Source: Lachnospiraceae bacterium (GTDB lineage Bacteria > Bacillota > Clostridia > Lachnospirales > Lachnospiraceae). Taken from it: a DNA stretch of 64,000 nt. Under the pieces are notes generated by a model. It saw only the letters and a program-made list of their open reading frames with translations. It searched no databases and was not told the origin of the DNA. This document shows positions 37,328 through 45,888 of the stretch, one piece after another. The stretch is from contig JAEFAR010000004.1 of NCBI GenBank assembly GCA_016287675.1, positions 1 to 64,000 on the forward strand. The letters run 5' to 3'. Each line of letters opens with the position of its first letter. Positions within the stretch are counted from its first letter, which is position 1. The position numbers and the translations under genes were made by a program.

Positions 37328-37351
37328 CGTAATGTGATCACGAATGTTACG
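37328..37351. promoter_or_regulatory. Weak dyad before the cysteine-rich genes
   Basis: CGTAA (37328-37332) and TTACG (37347-37351) are inverted around TGATCA. The half-site resembles Zur boxes but the spacing is wrong for a canonical Zur operator. It is low-confidence but relevant because the neighbours look zinc-related. Confidence 0.25.
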
Positions 37352-37434
37352 GTTTGGGATAACGCTTTTCTAAGCACCTAAGATAAGCTGCGTCTCAGGC
37401 TGTTTCAGATAACAAAATCTATAAAGGAGGTTAT

Positions 37435-38130
37435 ATGAAAAGAACCGGTAAAAGCGTCATATCTGTTTTAATAAGTGCTTTGATCCTTGTATTGGCACTT
37501 GTGGGAAATACTGATGTGAAAACAGTTCATGCCGCACAACATGCAAAGGGCGTTAAAATGGGATTTCATAAAGAGATTGCCATAAATCGCTCTGAAAAGA
37601 TCTTAAAAGGTTTGTGCCTGTTCCATAAGTGGTCGCTGAGAAACACAAGCGGAGACGGATGCGAAAGCGATATTGTTGAGCATTACGTCTGCGTGAAGTG
37701 CGGAAAAACAAAGGAAAAAACGATCACTACCGCCGGCAATCATGATTTTACGGCTCCGACATGTACATCGTCTGCCGTATGCCGTAAATGCGGGGCGAGA
37801 GGAAGAGGACCGCTGGGCCATGATTGGACAGTAGCAACCTGCGATTCAAGTGCTACATGCAAAAGGTGCGGTGTAAAAGGAGAAGGACCGCTGGGACACA
37901 TGTGGACATCACCCACATGCACTGATCCGAGCAGGTGTATAAGGTGCGGAAAAAGCAAAGGACCTGTTCCCGGGCATTGCTTCACCCAAGCAACATGTAC
38001 CGTTCCTCAGTTGTGTATGAGATGCGGAATGAGCTACGGAGAACCGCTCGGACATGAATGGGAAGAAGGAACAGACACATCAACAGAAAAATGTAAAAGA
38101 TGTGGCGTGATCAGAGGAAGTACTAATTAG
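37435..38130 (+). CDS. Secreted cysteine-rich protein with CCCH zinc-site-like repeats
   Basis: A 231-residue protein with a signal peptide (about 1-33, cleavage after VHAA). Six CxxCG motifs follow. Four consecutive modules fit C-x5-C-x2-C-x9-H exactly, each ending in a [LP]GH[DMCE] turn; the first is a longer variant and the last is incomplete. The arrangement looks like repeated Cys3His metal sites exposed outside the cell. The N-terminal block around HKWSLRNTSGDGC and DIVEHYVCVKCG is shared with the next protein, so the two are paralogues. No anchor motif is visible. It has AAGGAGG as ribosome site and follows the metal transporter operon by 121 nt. Metal binding is inferred from spacing. 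Confidence 0.75.
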   Translation: MKRTGKSVISVLISALILVLALVGNTDVKTVHAAQHAKGVKMGFHKEIAINRSEKILKGLCLFHKWSLRNTSGDGCESDIVEHYVCVKCGKTKEKTITTAGNHDFTAPTCTSSAVCRKCGARGRGPLGHDWTVATCDSSATCKRCGVKGEGPLGHMWTSPTCTDPSRCIRCGKSKGPVPGHCFTQATCTVPQLCMRCGMSYGEPLGHEWEEGTDTSTEKCKRCGVIRGSTN

Positions 38131-38195
38131 AAGAATCCCTGTCAGACTGACTTTTTTACGTCGGTTTCGGAACAGGGGAATAAAACGGAGGTAAT

Positions 38196-41100
38196 ATGAA
38201 AAAAGCTATTAAAAGCGTGGTTTCTGCCTTATTAAGTGTTTTTATGCTCATAGGAACACTTTTAAGCGATACGGGAATCGAAAGAGCATATGCGGCAGAG
38301 AAAACAGAGATTGCAAAGGTGATCATGGTTGGATTTCATAACGGAAATACAACGAACATAACAAGTCCACTTGCAGCAAAGGGATGCCTGATCCACAAAT
38401 GGTCATTAAGTTATACCAGTGGAAACGGATGCACTACTGATATTGTAGAGCATTACACATGTACAAAATGCGGTAACACAAAAACGAAAACAGTTCAAAG
38501 GGCAAATGGATCCCACAGTTACAGTGCAGCAACCTGTACATCGGCCAAAAAATGTACAAGATGCGGAGCGACCAGCGGAAGTGCTCTTGGCCACAATTAC
38601 GGTTCAGCAACATGTACGTCAGCTAAGAAGTGTACAAGATGCGGTGCAACCAGCGGAAGTGCTCTCGGCCACAGCTGGGGTAGTTGGGTAATTGATGACA
38701 GACCGACATGTACAATTGACGGTGCAAAACACAGAACCTGCACACGATGCGGAGCTTTCGACCAGGGCAGAGAATCTGCTACGGGCCACAATTGGACGGC
38801 AGCAACCTGTACATCACCCAAGAAATGTACAAAGTGCGGAACAACAAGCGGAAGCGCGTTGGGACATCTTAAAAGTGGAAGCGCTTCATGCACATCTTCA
38901 TCAACCTGTTCAAGATGCGGAACTGTTCTTGAAGCAGCATGGGGTCATTCCTGGATGAGCGCAACATGTACCAGCCCCAAAACATGCGACAGATGCGGGG
39001 CGACCAGTGGAACTGCACCCGGTCACAGCTGGGGTGAATGGGTAATTGATGAGACGATGACATGTACCTCTGACGGAGCAAAACACAGAAACTGCAGGCG
39101 TTGCGGAGCATTTGATCAGGGAAGAGAAATTGCACCCGGCCACAACTGGAGTGCTTGGAGTATTACACAAACCGTAAATTGCGAACAGGACGGAATAGAA
39201 TCCAGATCATGTTCGAGATGCTCAGAAACAGAAAGCAGAGTGTATGCGAAAAAGAACACCGACCACGCATGGGGAGAGTGGGTGATAGATGAAATAGTAA
39301 CATGTGTATATGACGGATCAAGCCATAGAAACTGCAAGCGTTGCGGAGCATTTGATCAGGGAAGAGAAATTGCACCCGGCCACAATTGGAGTGCTTGGAC
39401 AATAACGCAAACCGTTAGTTGCAAGCAGGACGGAATAGAATCCAGATCATGTTCGAGATGCTCAGAAACAGAAAGCAGAGTGTATGAAAAGAAGTTCACC
39501 GATCATAAATGGGGAGCTTGGGAGATTGAAGAAGAGAGATCCTGTGTTTATGACGGATCGAGACATAGGACATGTTTGTCATGCGGTAAGTTTGAACAGG
39601 AAAAGATACCTTCATTTGGAGATCATGCATGGGGCGAATGGGTTGTAAATCCAAATCTTCCTTGTACCAGCCCTGATAAAAAATATCGTGATTGTACCCG
39701 CTGTAGCATCAGAGAAAAAGCAACACCGAAAGTAAGTCACAATCTTAAAACGACTATTGTTAAGGCGACAAGTACAAAAGATGGATCCAAAACGATAGAA
39801 TGTACAAATGAAGGCTGTAACTATAAAATAACAGAAACGCTTCATTATGTAGATATTGCATCGATCCGCGCTAAGAATAAAAGTGTTGCTTTAGATTGCT
39901 TAGATAATGAATATACTTTCCATAATACGATTTGTACTGCGTGTGGCAAGAAAATTGATGTTACCTTGTCAAAAAAAGAGCTGACCGACAATGGATTCAA
40001 TATTGAAATACAACATGTGGGAAAATTAACCGGGACTGATGCCGGAACATGCAGTCAAAAATCGGTTAAACATTATCTCTGCACTGCATGTGGTGAAAAA
40101 TATACGGTTGAAGGAAACTATAATGCCAACTATCATCAAAATGAGCTTAAGGATTATGTACTTACCAACGGTATAAAAAGAGCTGACGGAACCAGTTTAC
40201 AACAAAGCATATTGAAGACTGATCGTTGCTTTGAAGATGCGGTAGTGAACATCTACTGTGATTGCTGTGGTAAATATGTGCCGATAACGTTTACCTTTGA
40301 TGAGGTAATATATGATTTGGAATATGAACTAATAGAACCTCATAAAATGGTGCTGATTGAAACAGCTGATAAGGGACATAAATATTCATGTGCATGCGGA
40401 AGATTTTTTGAATGGAGAGATCATGATTGGATTTATGATAGGAGCACAAGGAATGATCCGATTGTTTGTACGGAAATAGGTGAAACATACAGGAAGTGTT
40501 CTTGCGGATATTCGGAAAAAATTACAGAGAAACTTGCAGAAGATTCAAATGGCAATATAAGGCATGCAACGGGTGAAAGGTATACCAAAACAAATTTGTA
40601 TATGTATACGGATTATCCTGTCGGCAGCGGTTATGAGCAAGCACCGCCGACTGTGGTAGTAGATAAAACCTTCCATGAAGTAGTCACATATTGCGCTGCT
40701 TGTGATAGAGTTGTATCGCCGACAAACCCTCTGGTTCCTGATTTGAAAAGACATACATACTCTTATGCGTATAGGAATGAATCTAAGCATACTTGTTCAT
40801 GTACAGAATGCGCGTGGGATTATACTGCAAATCATAGATTAGATACGGAATCAGGTAATTGTTTTACTCAAAAGATTTGGATAAAGAAATTAAAAAATGA
40901 TGACGCCGAGTATTGGTTGTTTAGAGTAACATGTGCTGATTGCGGTAAAACAGGCTATATAGTAACTGATTCTAATGGAAATTTAACTTCTGATGCGGGT
41001 GATATAGCAAAGGACTTTGGTTTGATCTTGTGGGATATCGTCCAGGTGGCTGCTGCTTTTTTTGCTCCGGAAGAGAAAGCGGTATCTGGTCTTGCGAAGG

Positions 41101-41342
41101 CTGCGCTTGCAATTGGTAAAGCCGGTAGCGCTTTGACTGCATTTGATGCAATAGTTAATTTTAAAAATCTGATAAATGATTGCAGTGAGTACAAAGAGGT
41201 AGAGGAACTTAATGAAAAGATTGATCAATATATTTCTTATGAACTTAGCGATCAAAGAGAACTTAGAAATTATTCCGAATCTCCAAATTATGCACCTGTG
41301 TTTAACCGGGAAGGTTTTGAGATTAAGGATATTGATTGGTAG
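38196..41342 (+). CDS. Giant secreted cysteine-rich repeat protein
   Basis: A 1048-residue paralogue of the preceding protein. A signal peptide (about 1-34) is followed by about 13 modules up to residue about 530: five of type C-x5-C-x2-C-x9-H, three of type C-x9-C-x2-C-x12-H, and variants with x11, x13 or x14 before His. Trp-rich GHNWSAW linkers separate them. Residues about 560-920 carry more irregular CxxC pairs (CTACG, CDCCG, CAACD, CADCG). The last 120 residues have no cysteine cluster but a hydrophobic helical stretch (about 945-985), then an acidic helical tail. It is probably a cell-surface or secreted metal-binding protein. The 3' half is A/T-rich and less repetitive. Confidence 0.72.
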   Translation: MKKAIKSVVSALLSVFMLIGTLLSDTGIERAYAAEKTEIAKVIMVGFHNGNTTNITSPLAAKGCLIHKWSLSYTSGNGCTTDIVEHYTCTKCGNTKTKTVQRANGSHSYSAATCTSAKKCTRCGATSGSALGHNYGSATCTSAKKCTRCGATSGSALGHSWGSWVIDDRPTCTIDGAKHRTCTRCGAFDQGRESATGHNWTAATCTSPKKCTKCGTTSGSALGHLKSGSASCTSSSTCSRCGTVLEAAWGHSWMSATCTSPKTCDRCGATSGTAPGHSWGEWVIDETMTCTSDGAKHRNCRRCGAFDQGREIAPGHNWSAWSITQTVNCEQDGIESRSCSRCSETESRVYAKKNTDHAWGEWVIDEIVTCVYDGSSHRNCKRCGAFDQGREIAPGHNWSAWTITQTVSCKQDGIESRSCSRCSETESRVYEKKFTDHKWGAWEIEEERSCVYDGSRHRTCLSCGKFEQEKIPSFGDHAWGEWVVNPNLPCTSPDKKYRDCTRCSIREKATPKVSHNLKTTIVKATSTKDGSKTIECTNEGCNYKITETLHYVDIASIRAKNKSVALDCLDNEYTFHNTICTACGKKIDVTLSKKELTDNGFNIEIQHVGKLTGTDAGTCSQKSVKHYLCTACGEKYTVEGNYNANYHQNELKDYVLTNGIKRADGTSLQQSILKTDRCFEDAVVNIYCDCCGKYVPITFTFDEVIYDLEYELIEPHKMVLIETADKGHKYSCACGRFFEWRDHDWIYDRSTRNDPIVCTEIGETYRKCSCGYSEKITEKLAEDSNGNIRHATGERYTKTNLYMYTDYPVGSGYEQAPPTVVVDKTFHEVVTYCAACDRVVSPTNPLVPDLKRHTYSYAYRNESKHTCSCTECAWDYTANHRLDTESGNCFTQKIWIKKLKNDDAEYWLFRVTCADCGKTGYIVTDSNGNLTSDAGDIAKDFGLILWDIVQVAAAFFAPEEKAVSGLAKAALAIGKAGSALTAFDAIVNFKNLINDCSEYKEVEELNEKIDQYISYELSDQRELRNYSESPNYAPVFNREGFEIKDIDW
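39030..39509 (+). repeat. Two tandem 240-bp coding repeats
   Basis: The stretch with TGCGGAGCATTTGATCAGGG at about 39101 recurs 240 bases later at about 39341, and the flanking segment ending in CAGAAACAGAAAGCAGAG recurs with the same period. Each 80-residue unit carries one C-x9-C-x2-C-x12-H module and one Ser-type variant. A shorter 78-bp duplication is present around 38530-38685. Confidence 0.85.
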
Positions 41343-41360
41343 TTGTTTGCTTTAATGAAA

Positions 41361-41396
41361 AACACCCCCTCGGAGTTTTCTCTGAGGGGGTGTTTT
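41361..41396. terminator. Bidirectional terminator between convergent genes
   Basis: AACACCCCCTC / GAGGGGGTGTT, with a further GAG/CTC step and a TTTT loop, flanked by A and T runs on both sides. It ends the cysteine-rich gene on + and the AraC gene on -. Confidence 0.92.
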
Positions 41397-41403
41397 ACGT
41401 CTT

Positions 41404-42246
41404 TTATTCAAAACTGTGATTTTTGGACTGTGTCCTGTAGGTTCTGGGAGAAACACCGAATCTTTTCTTGAAACAGTCCTTAAAGTAGTTACTGGAGTTG
41501 AAACCGCATTTCGTGGCGATCTCGGTAACGGAATCGTCCGTGGTGAGGAGCATTTGGGTTGCCTGACGGAGACGGATGTAATTCACGTACTCACTGAAGG
41601 TCTTTCCGGTAACATGACGGAACTTCTTGGACAGGTAGGTGGGACTTAAGTTTATCCTGGCAGCGGCGTCTTCCAGAGTGATGGTGTTTGCGTATTCTTC
41701 CGCCACAAGCCGCATCGTGGATTCGATGTCCTCATCAAAGCCTTTTCCCGTGTCCACCTGTTCGTATATAAAAATGCCGTAGCGCTGGATCCAGAGAAGG
41801 ATCTGCTTAAAAAGAAGGATCAGGTTTTCTGCGGAGTAATCGTCAGGGATGTTGTTTTCTGTGAGCATGGAATCTATCAGTGCATCGATCTGATCCATGC
41901 CTTTTTTGATCACAAGAACTTTACCCGATACCGATAATTTGTTGATCAGTTCACGGTGGGACTCCAGATACTCTTTTCCGAGGACCGGAAGATCGCAGTA
42001 GATAACTGTTCTTTCACAGAGAACGGTACCTTCGTACTTGGTGCAGTGACTTTCTCCGGGGGCTGCAATAAAGATGTCTCCGGGAGAAAGGTGAAACTCC
42101 TTGCCGTTAACAAAGTATGTGCAGTTACCTGTTTTAAGGCAGAAAAACTCCACATAGGAATGAAGATGTTCGTAGTTCATTCTGAAAGAAGGAACACGGA
42201 CCGCGCGTTCAACAAATATGCCTGCGTTGTTTTTTTCTGACGACAT
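41404..42246 (-). CDS. AraC-family regulator of the galacturonide locus
   Basis: A 280-residue regulator. An N-terminal cupin domain (about 10-140) contains FHLSPGDIFIAAPGESHCTK, typical of sugar-sensing AraC proteins; the C-terminal DNA-binding domain (about 180-277) contains ITLEDAAARINLSPTYLSKKF and VTEIATKCGFNSSNYFKDCFKKRFGVSPRTYR. It is transcribed away from the binding-protein and permease operon, so it most likely activates that operon in response to an imported oligosaccharide. The ribosome site (GAAAGAG) is moderate. The inducer is unknown; a galacturonate-containing sugar is inferred from the GH4 gene. Confidence 0.92.
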   Translation of the reverse strand: MSSEKNNAGIFVERAVRVPSFRMNYEHLHSYVEFFCLKTGNCTYFVNGKEFHLSPGDIFIAAPGESHCTKYEGTVLCERTVIYCDLPVLGKEYLESHRELINKLSVSGKVLVIKKGMDQIDALIDSMLTENNIPDDYSAENLILLFKQILLWIQRYGIFIYEQVDTGKGFDEDIESTMRLVAEEYANTITLEDAAARINLSPTYLSKKFRHVTGKTFSEYVNYIRLRQATQMLLTTDDSVTEIATKCGFNSSNYFKDCFKKRFGVSPRTYRTQSKNHSFE

Positions 42247-42595
42247 TATTTCTGACTCTTTCTTAATAAGATTCAGCGGATGCCTTAAATGAATAATTAT
42301 TCAAAAAGACCGCTCAAAGGTGATGATAACATAAAACAAACGGTTTGTCAAAATAATATGATTTTTTGTTCGATTTAACATATTTTTTGGACTTTATTCT
42401 TGCCAAACAAATAACAAAGGATAAGAAAAAAGTTATTTTGCACAGAAAGTACATATAAATTTGGTATTATTTTGGTGGTTTTGGATATAGAATGGGATTT
42501 ACAAGCTGAGAAGTGATCTCTTACGGCCGGGAGATCGCTGAGATGCTTACTAACTACCTACTAATACAGATAGTAAAGGAGAAAAGGGAAAACTT
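42247..42595. promoter_or_regulatory. Divergent regulatory region of the galacturonide locus
   Basis: 349 bases without a gene, strongly A/T-rich on the left. ACAAAC-G-GTTTGT (42336-42348) is a perfect 6-bp dyad suited to a regulator site. A leader hairpin GATCTC / GAGATC lies around 42516-42538, followed by the AAAGGAGAAAAGGG ribosome site of the binding-protein gene. No strong consensus promoter was found, consistent with activation. Confidence 0.55.
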
Positions 42596-43978
42596 ATGAA
42601 GAAAAAACTCGTAGCGCTCTTAATGGCTGCCACACTTGTTCTTTCTCTTGCGGCTTGCGGCGGCAAGGAAGATACAACTGCAAACACAGACACTAAGACA
42701 AACACCAGCAGCACAACCAAATCAAACGAAACCAAGAAAAACGATGAGAAGATCACCCTCAGAATGGCATGGTGGGGATCTCAGAACAGACATGACAAGA
42801 CAGTTGCTGTCATCGAAATGTATGAAAAGTCTCATCCCAATGTAGACATTGAGTACGAATTCTTCTCATTTGACGATTATTTTACAAAGCTCAAGACTCT
42901 CGTTGCTTCAGACAACGTATGGGATGTCTTCCAGCTCGGCGGTAACTTCCCCGACTATGTAAGCAAGATCGAGTACCTTGATGCTTATGTTAAGGACGGC
43001 ACCATCGATACTTCCAAGATCCCGGATGCTTACCTCAACATTACAAGAGACACCGACGGTAACCTCGTTGGACTTTCAAACGGTCTCAACACTTACGGTA
43101 TCGCATACGACGTTGATATGTTCAAGAAAGCCGGCGTAGCAGAGCCCACAGGCACATGGACATGGGACGATTACGCAGATGCCGCAAGAAAGATCCACAA
43201 GGCAACAGGACATTTCGGAACATCCAGCTTCACAAGCTCCGAATTTGCAGCAGGCTGCTCCACCTATGTCGGACAGCAGGGTAAGCTCGGTGAGTTCGGT
43301 TTCTTCAACATCGGACTTACAGGAATGGGCTTCAAGGATCCTCAGATGCTCACACCTTACATCCAGATGAGAGCAGACCTTATCAAGGAAGGCGCTTCAC
43401 CCGATGCAGGTGCTGAAATGGAAATCACAAACATCGAGAACGATTTCCTTGTAACAGGCGAAGCAGGCATGACATGGGTAGCTGTTAACCAGTTCCCCAC
43501 AATCTACAAGGTTTGCGCAGATCAGGGCAGAACACTTGCACTTGCAACACTTCCCAGAGTAACAAAGAACGGTAACGCAGGTTCCCACATCCAGTCTTCT
43601 CAGATGCTCTGCGTATCCAAGGATTCCAAGAACAAGAAGGCAGCAGCTGAATTCATCAGCTGGTTCCAGAATGACGTTGAATGCAATAAGATCCTCGACG
43701 GCGAGCGCGGTATCCCGATCAACGATGACTGCCGTGCGGCAGTTTCGGGCAACACAAAGAATGACGCTGAGGGAAATGGAAAGAAGATCATGTTCGACTA
43801 TGTAACACTTGTCGGAACATTCCCTACACCCGAAAAGGTTAACGTTACAAGCCCTGCAGGTCAGGATGAAGTTGTAGATCTTTACAGAGGTTACATCCAG
43901 AAGGTTGTAAGCGGAGAGATGACAGCATCCGAAGCTGCTAAGCTCACATACGAAGCAGCAGAAAAGCTCTTCAAATAA
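42596..43978 (+). CDS. ABC family 1 solute-binding lipoprotein
   Basis: A 460-residue sugar-binding protein. The lipobox is LAAC (Cys21), then a Thr/Asn/Lys linker (about 24-50), then the binding domain from ITLRMAWWGSQNRHDKT. SHPNVDIEYEFFSFDDYFTKL, WTWDDYADAARKI and the C-terminal GEMTASEAAKLTYEAAEKLF are family hallmarks. It belongs to the operon with two permeases and three glycosidases and is separated from them by a strong hairpin, so it is probably made in excess over the permeases. A galacturonate-containing oligosaccharide is the inferred ligand. Confidence 0.93.
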   Translation: MKKKLVALLMAATLVLSLAACGGKEDTTANTDTKTNTSSTTKSNETKKNDEKITLRMAWWGSQNRHDKTVAVIEMYEKSHPNVDIEYEFFSFDDYFTKLKTLVASDNVWDVFQLGGNFPDYVSKIEYLDAYVKDGTIDTSKIPDAYLNITRDTDGNLVGLSNGLNTYGIAYDVDMFKKAGVAEPTGTWTWDDYADAARKIHKATGHFGTSSFTSSEFAAGCSTYVGQQGKLGEFGFFNIGLTGMGFKDPQMLTPYIQMRADLIKEGASPDAGAEMEITNIENDFLVTGEAGMTWVAVNQFPTIYKVCADQGRTLALATLPRVTKNGNAGSHIQSSQMLCVSKDSKNKKAAAEFISWFQNDVECNKILDGERGIPINDDCRAAVSGNTKNDAEGNGKKIMFDYVTLVGTFPTPEKVNVTSPAGQDEVVDLYRGYIQKVVSGEMTASEAAKLTYEAAEKLFK

Positions 43979-44002
43979 AAACATTTGATATTTTAAACGA
44001 CG

Positions 44003-44032
44003 GGGCACGTCCACGGGAACGTGGACGTGCCC
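44003..44032 (+). other. Strong intra-operon hairpin
   Basis: A perfect 13-bp stem GGGCACGTCCACG / CGTGGACGTGCCC with a GGAA tetraloop is followed by TTGTCGG rather than a clean T run. Hairpins at this position commonly protect the binding-protein mRNA 3' end or cause partial termination, giving more binding protein than permease. Confidence 0.8.
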
Positions 44033-44055
44033 TTGTCGGTAAAAAGGATAAAACC

Positions 44056-45033
44056 ATGACTGACGCTAAGAAAAATAGTAAAGTAAATAAACTGAAATAC
44101 CCGGACGGGAAGACAACGGTTAAGCGACCTTTCGGCGAAAGACTCCGCCGTTTTATCAACAATGACAATACGGTCGGATACGTTTTTGCTATGCCCTTTA
44201 TTCTGGGGTTCCTCGGCTTCTCGCTTATTCCGATGATAACATCTCTTGTTTATTCGTTTACGGATATGACTTTTGGAGCGAAAGAGATTCATTTTGCCGG
44301 ACTTAGAAATTTTATTGCACTGAGCCGTGACGATATTTTTGCAAAATCCGTATGGGTCACCTTTAAGTACGTGATCCTTTCGGTACCTTTGAAGCTTACG
44401 TTTGCTCTTCTGGTAGCTTTTTTGCTCACAAGAAAAAGCCGTATGGTTACTTTATATCGTTCGCTTTACTATATCCCTTCTCTTGTGGGAGGAAGCGTGG
44501 CTGTTGCTCTTGTATGGAAGCAGATCTTTGCGAGAAAGGGGCTTTTTAACACTGTTTGGATGGATCTTTTCGACAAAACCGTCAACTGGTTCGGAGGAAA
44601 CGGCAAACTGGCTATCTTCCCTCTGATACTCATGAGTGTATGGCAGTTCGGATCTTCGATGATCATTTTTGCCGCAGGACTTAAGGAGATTCCGGAAAGC
44701 TACTATGAGGCTGCCATGATCGACGGAGCCAACGGCTTCCAGAGATTTTTCAAGATCACATTGCCCTGCCTTTCCCCTATCATTCTCTACAACCTGATCA
44801 TGCAGACGATCTCTGCATTCATGGTCTTCACTCAGGCGCAGATCATTACTCAGGGTGGTCCGCAGAATGAAACAATGATGTACGCGCTGTATGTTTACAA
44901 TACCGCGATCAAGTACTCCAAGATGGCATATGCCTGCGCCATGAGCTGGGTAATGCTCGTCATCATGGTAATAATTACATTGATCATCTTCAAGACATCC
45001 AAAAAATGGGTGTTCTCGGAAGCTGATTCCTAA
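44056..45033 (+). CDS. ABC sugar permease, MalF/UgpA type
   Basis: A 325-residue permease. A basic N-terminus of about 35 residues precedes six membrane helices, the first around VFAMPFILGFLGFSLIPMITS. The EAA loop is YEAAMIDGANGFQRFFKITLPCLSP. It follows the binding-protein gene and precedes its partner by 12 nt. No ATPase gene is present in this locus either, as is common for Firmicutes sugar importers that share an MsmX-like ATPase. Confidence 0.93.
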   Translation: MTDAKKNSKVNKLKYPDGKTTVKRPFGERLRRFINNDNTVGYVFAMPFILGFLGFSLIPMITSLVYSFTDMTFGAKEIHFAGLRNFIALSRDDIFAKSVWVTFKYVILSVPLKLTFALLVAFLLTRKSRMVTLYRSLYYIPSLVGGSVAVALVWKQIFARKGLFNTVWMDLFDKTVNWFGGNGKLAIFPLILMSVWQFGSSMIIFAAGLKEIPESYYEAAMIDGANGFQRFFKITLPCLSPIILYNLIMQTISAFMVFTQAQIITQGGPQNETMMYALYVYNTAIKYSKMAYACAMSWVMLVIMVIITLIIFKTSKKWVFSEADS

Positions 45034-45045
45034 GGGGGCAGAAAT

Positions 45046-45888
45046 ATGAGAACTAAAAACATTATCTACAAGATCATATATCATGTTTTTGTCCTTGCCT
45101 TTGGCTTTTGTATGGTGTATCCTGTGCTGTGGATGATAAGCGGCGCTTTTAAGGACAATCAGCAGATACTTAACGGCGGACTGTCATTGATACCTTCCAC
45201 TGTGATCAAGACGAATTTTACGACCGGCTGGAAGGGATTCGGAGGAATCACATTCACCACCTTCTTCAAGAACTCCGCGATACTTACCACAATTGCTACT
45301 GCGGGCACTTTGATCAGTTCCGCATTTGTATCCTATGCTCTTTCAAGAATACAGTTCAAAGGAAGAGGCTTCTGGTTCTCCTGCATGCTGGCGACCATGA
45401 TGCTTCCCGGACAGGTTATCATGATCCCTTCATTCCTTATCTGGCATAAGCTGAAGCTGGTGGGAACCTACGTTCCTCTCGTTCTTCCTTATTTCTTCGG
45501 ACAGGCATTTTTCATCTATCAGATGATGCAGTTCATGAAGGGCATTCCGAGAGAGCTGGACGAAGCTGCGAAGATCGACGGATGCAGCAAGTATCGTCTT
45601 TTCTTTAAGATCATTTTACCGCTCTTAAAGCCTTCGATCATCACAACGATCATTATTCAGTTCTATTGGAAATGGGACGATTACATGGGACCTCTGCTTT
45701 ACCTGAGTTCTCCCAAGACTATGCCCGTTTCGCTGGCCATAAAGCAATTTGCGGATGCGACGTCCACTACAGACTACGGTGCTATGTTTGCGATGTCTTC
45801 ACTTTCGCTGATACCGGTGTTTTTAATCTTCCTTTTCTTTAACCGTTATCTGGTTCAGGGAATCGGAACAAGCGGACTTAAAGGATGA
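45046..45888 (+). CDS. ABC sugar permease, MalG/UgpE type
   Basis: A 280-residue permease with six membrane segments and the EAA loop LDEAAKIDGCSKYRLFFKIILPLLKP. MIPSFLIWHKLKLVGTYVPLVLPYFFG is typical of the family. It completes the importer with the preceding gene. Its stop overlaps the start of the following glycosidase gene by 4 nt, coupling import with intracellular degradation. Confidence 0.93.
   Translation: MRTKNIIYKIIYHVFVLAFGFCMVYPVLWMISGAFKDNQQILNGGLSLIPSTVIKTNFTTGWKGFGGITFTTFFKNSAILTTIATAGTLISSAFVSYALSRIQFKGRGFWFSCMLATMMLPGQVIMIPSFLIWHKLKLVGTYVPLVLPYFFGQAFFIYQMMQFMKGIPRELDEAAKIDGCSKYRLFFKIILPLLKPSIITTIIIQFYWKWDDYMGPLLYLSSPKTMPVSLAIKQFADATSTTDYGAMFAMSSLSLIPVFLIFLFFNRYLVQGIGTSGLKG

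Noticed and set aside
37328-37351. Canonical Zur box
   Set aside because: Half-sites CGTAA and TTACG are present but 14 bases apart instead of about 3; recorded only as a weak dyad.
40900-41342. Polymorphic toxin domain with immunity gene
   Set aside because: No small immunity gene follows; the next gene is a convergent AraC regulator behind a bidirectional terminator, and no nuclease or deaminase motif is visible.
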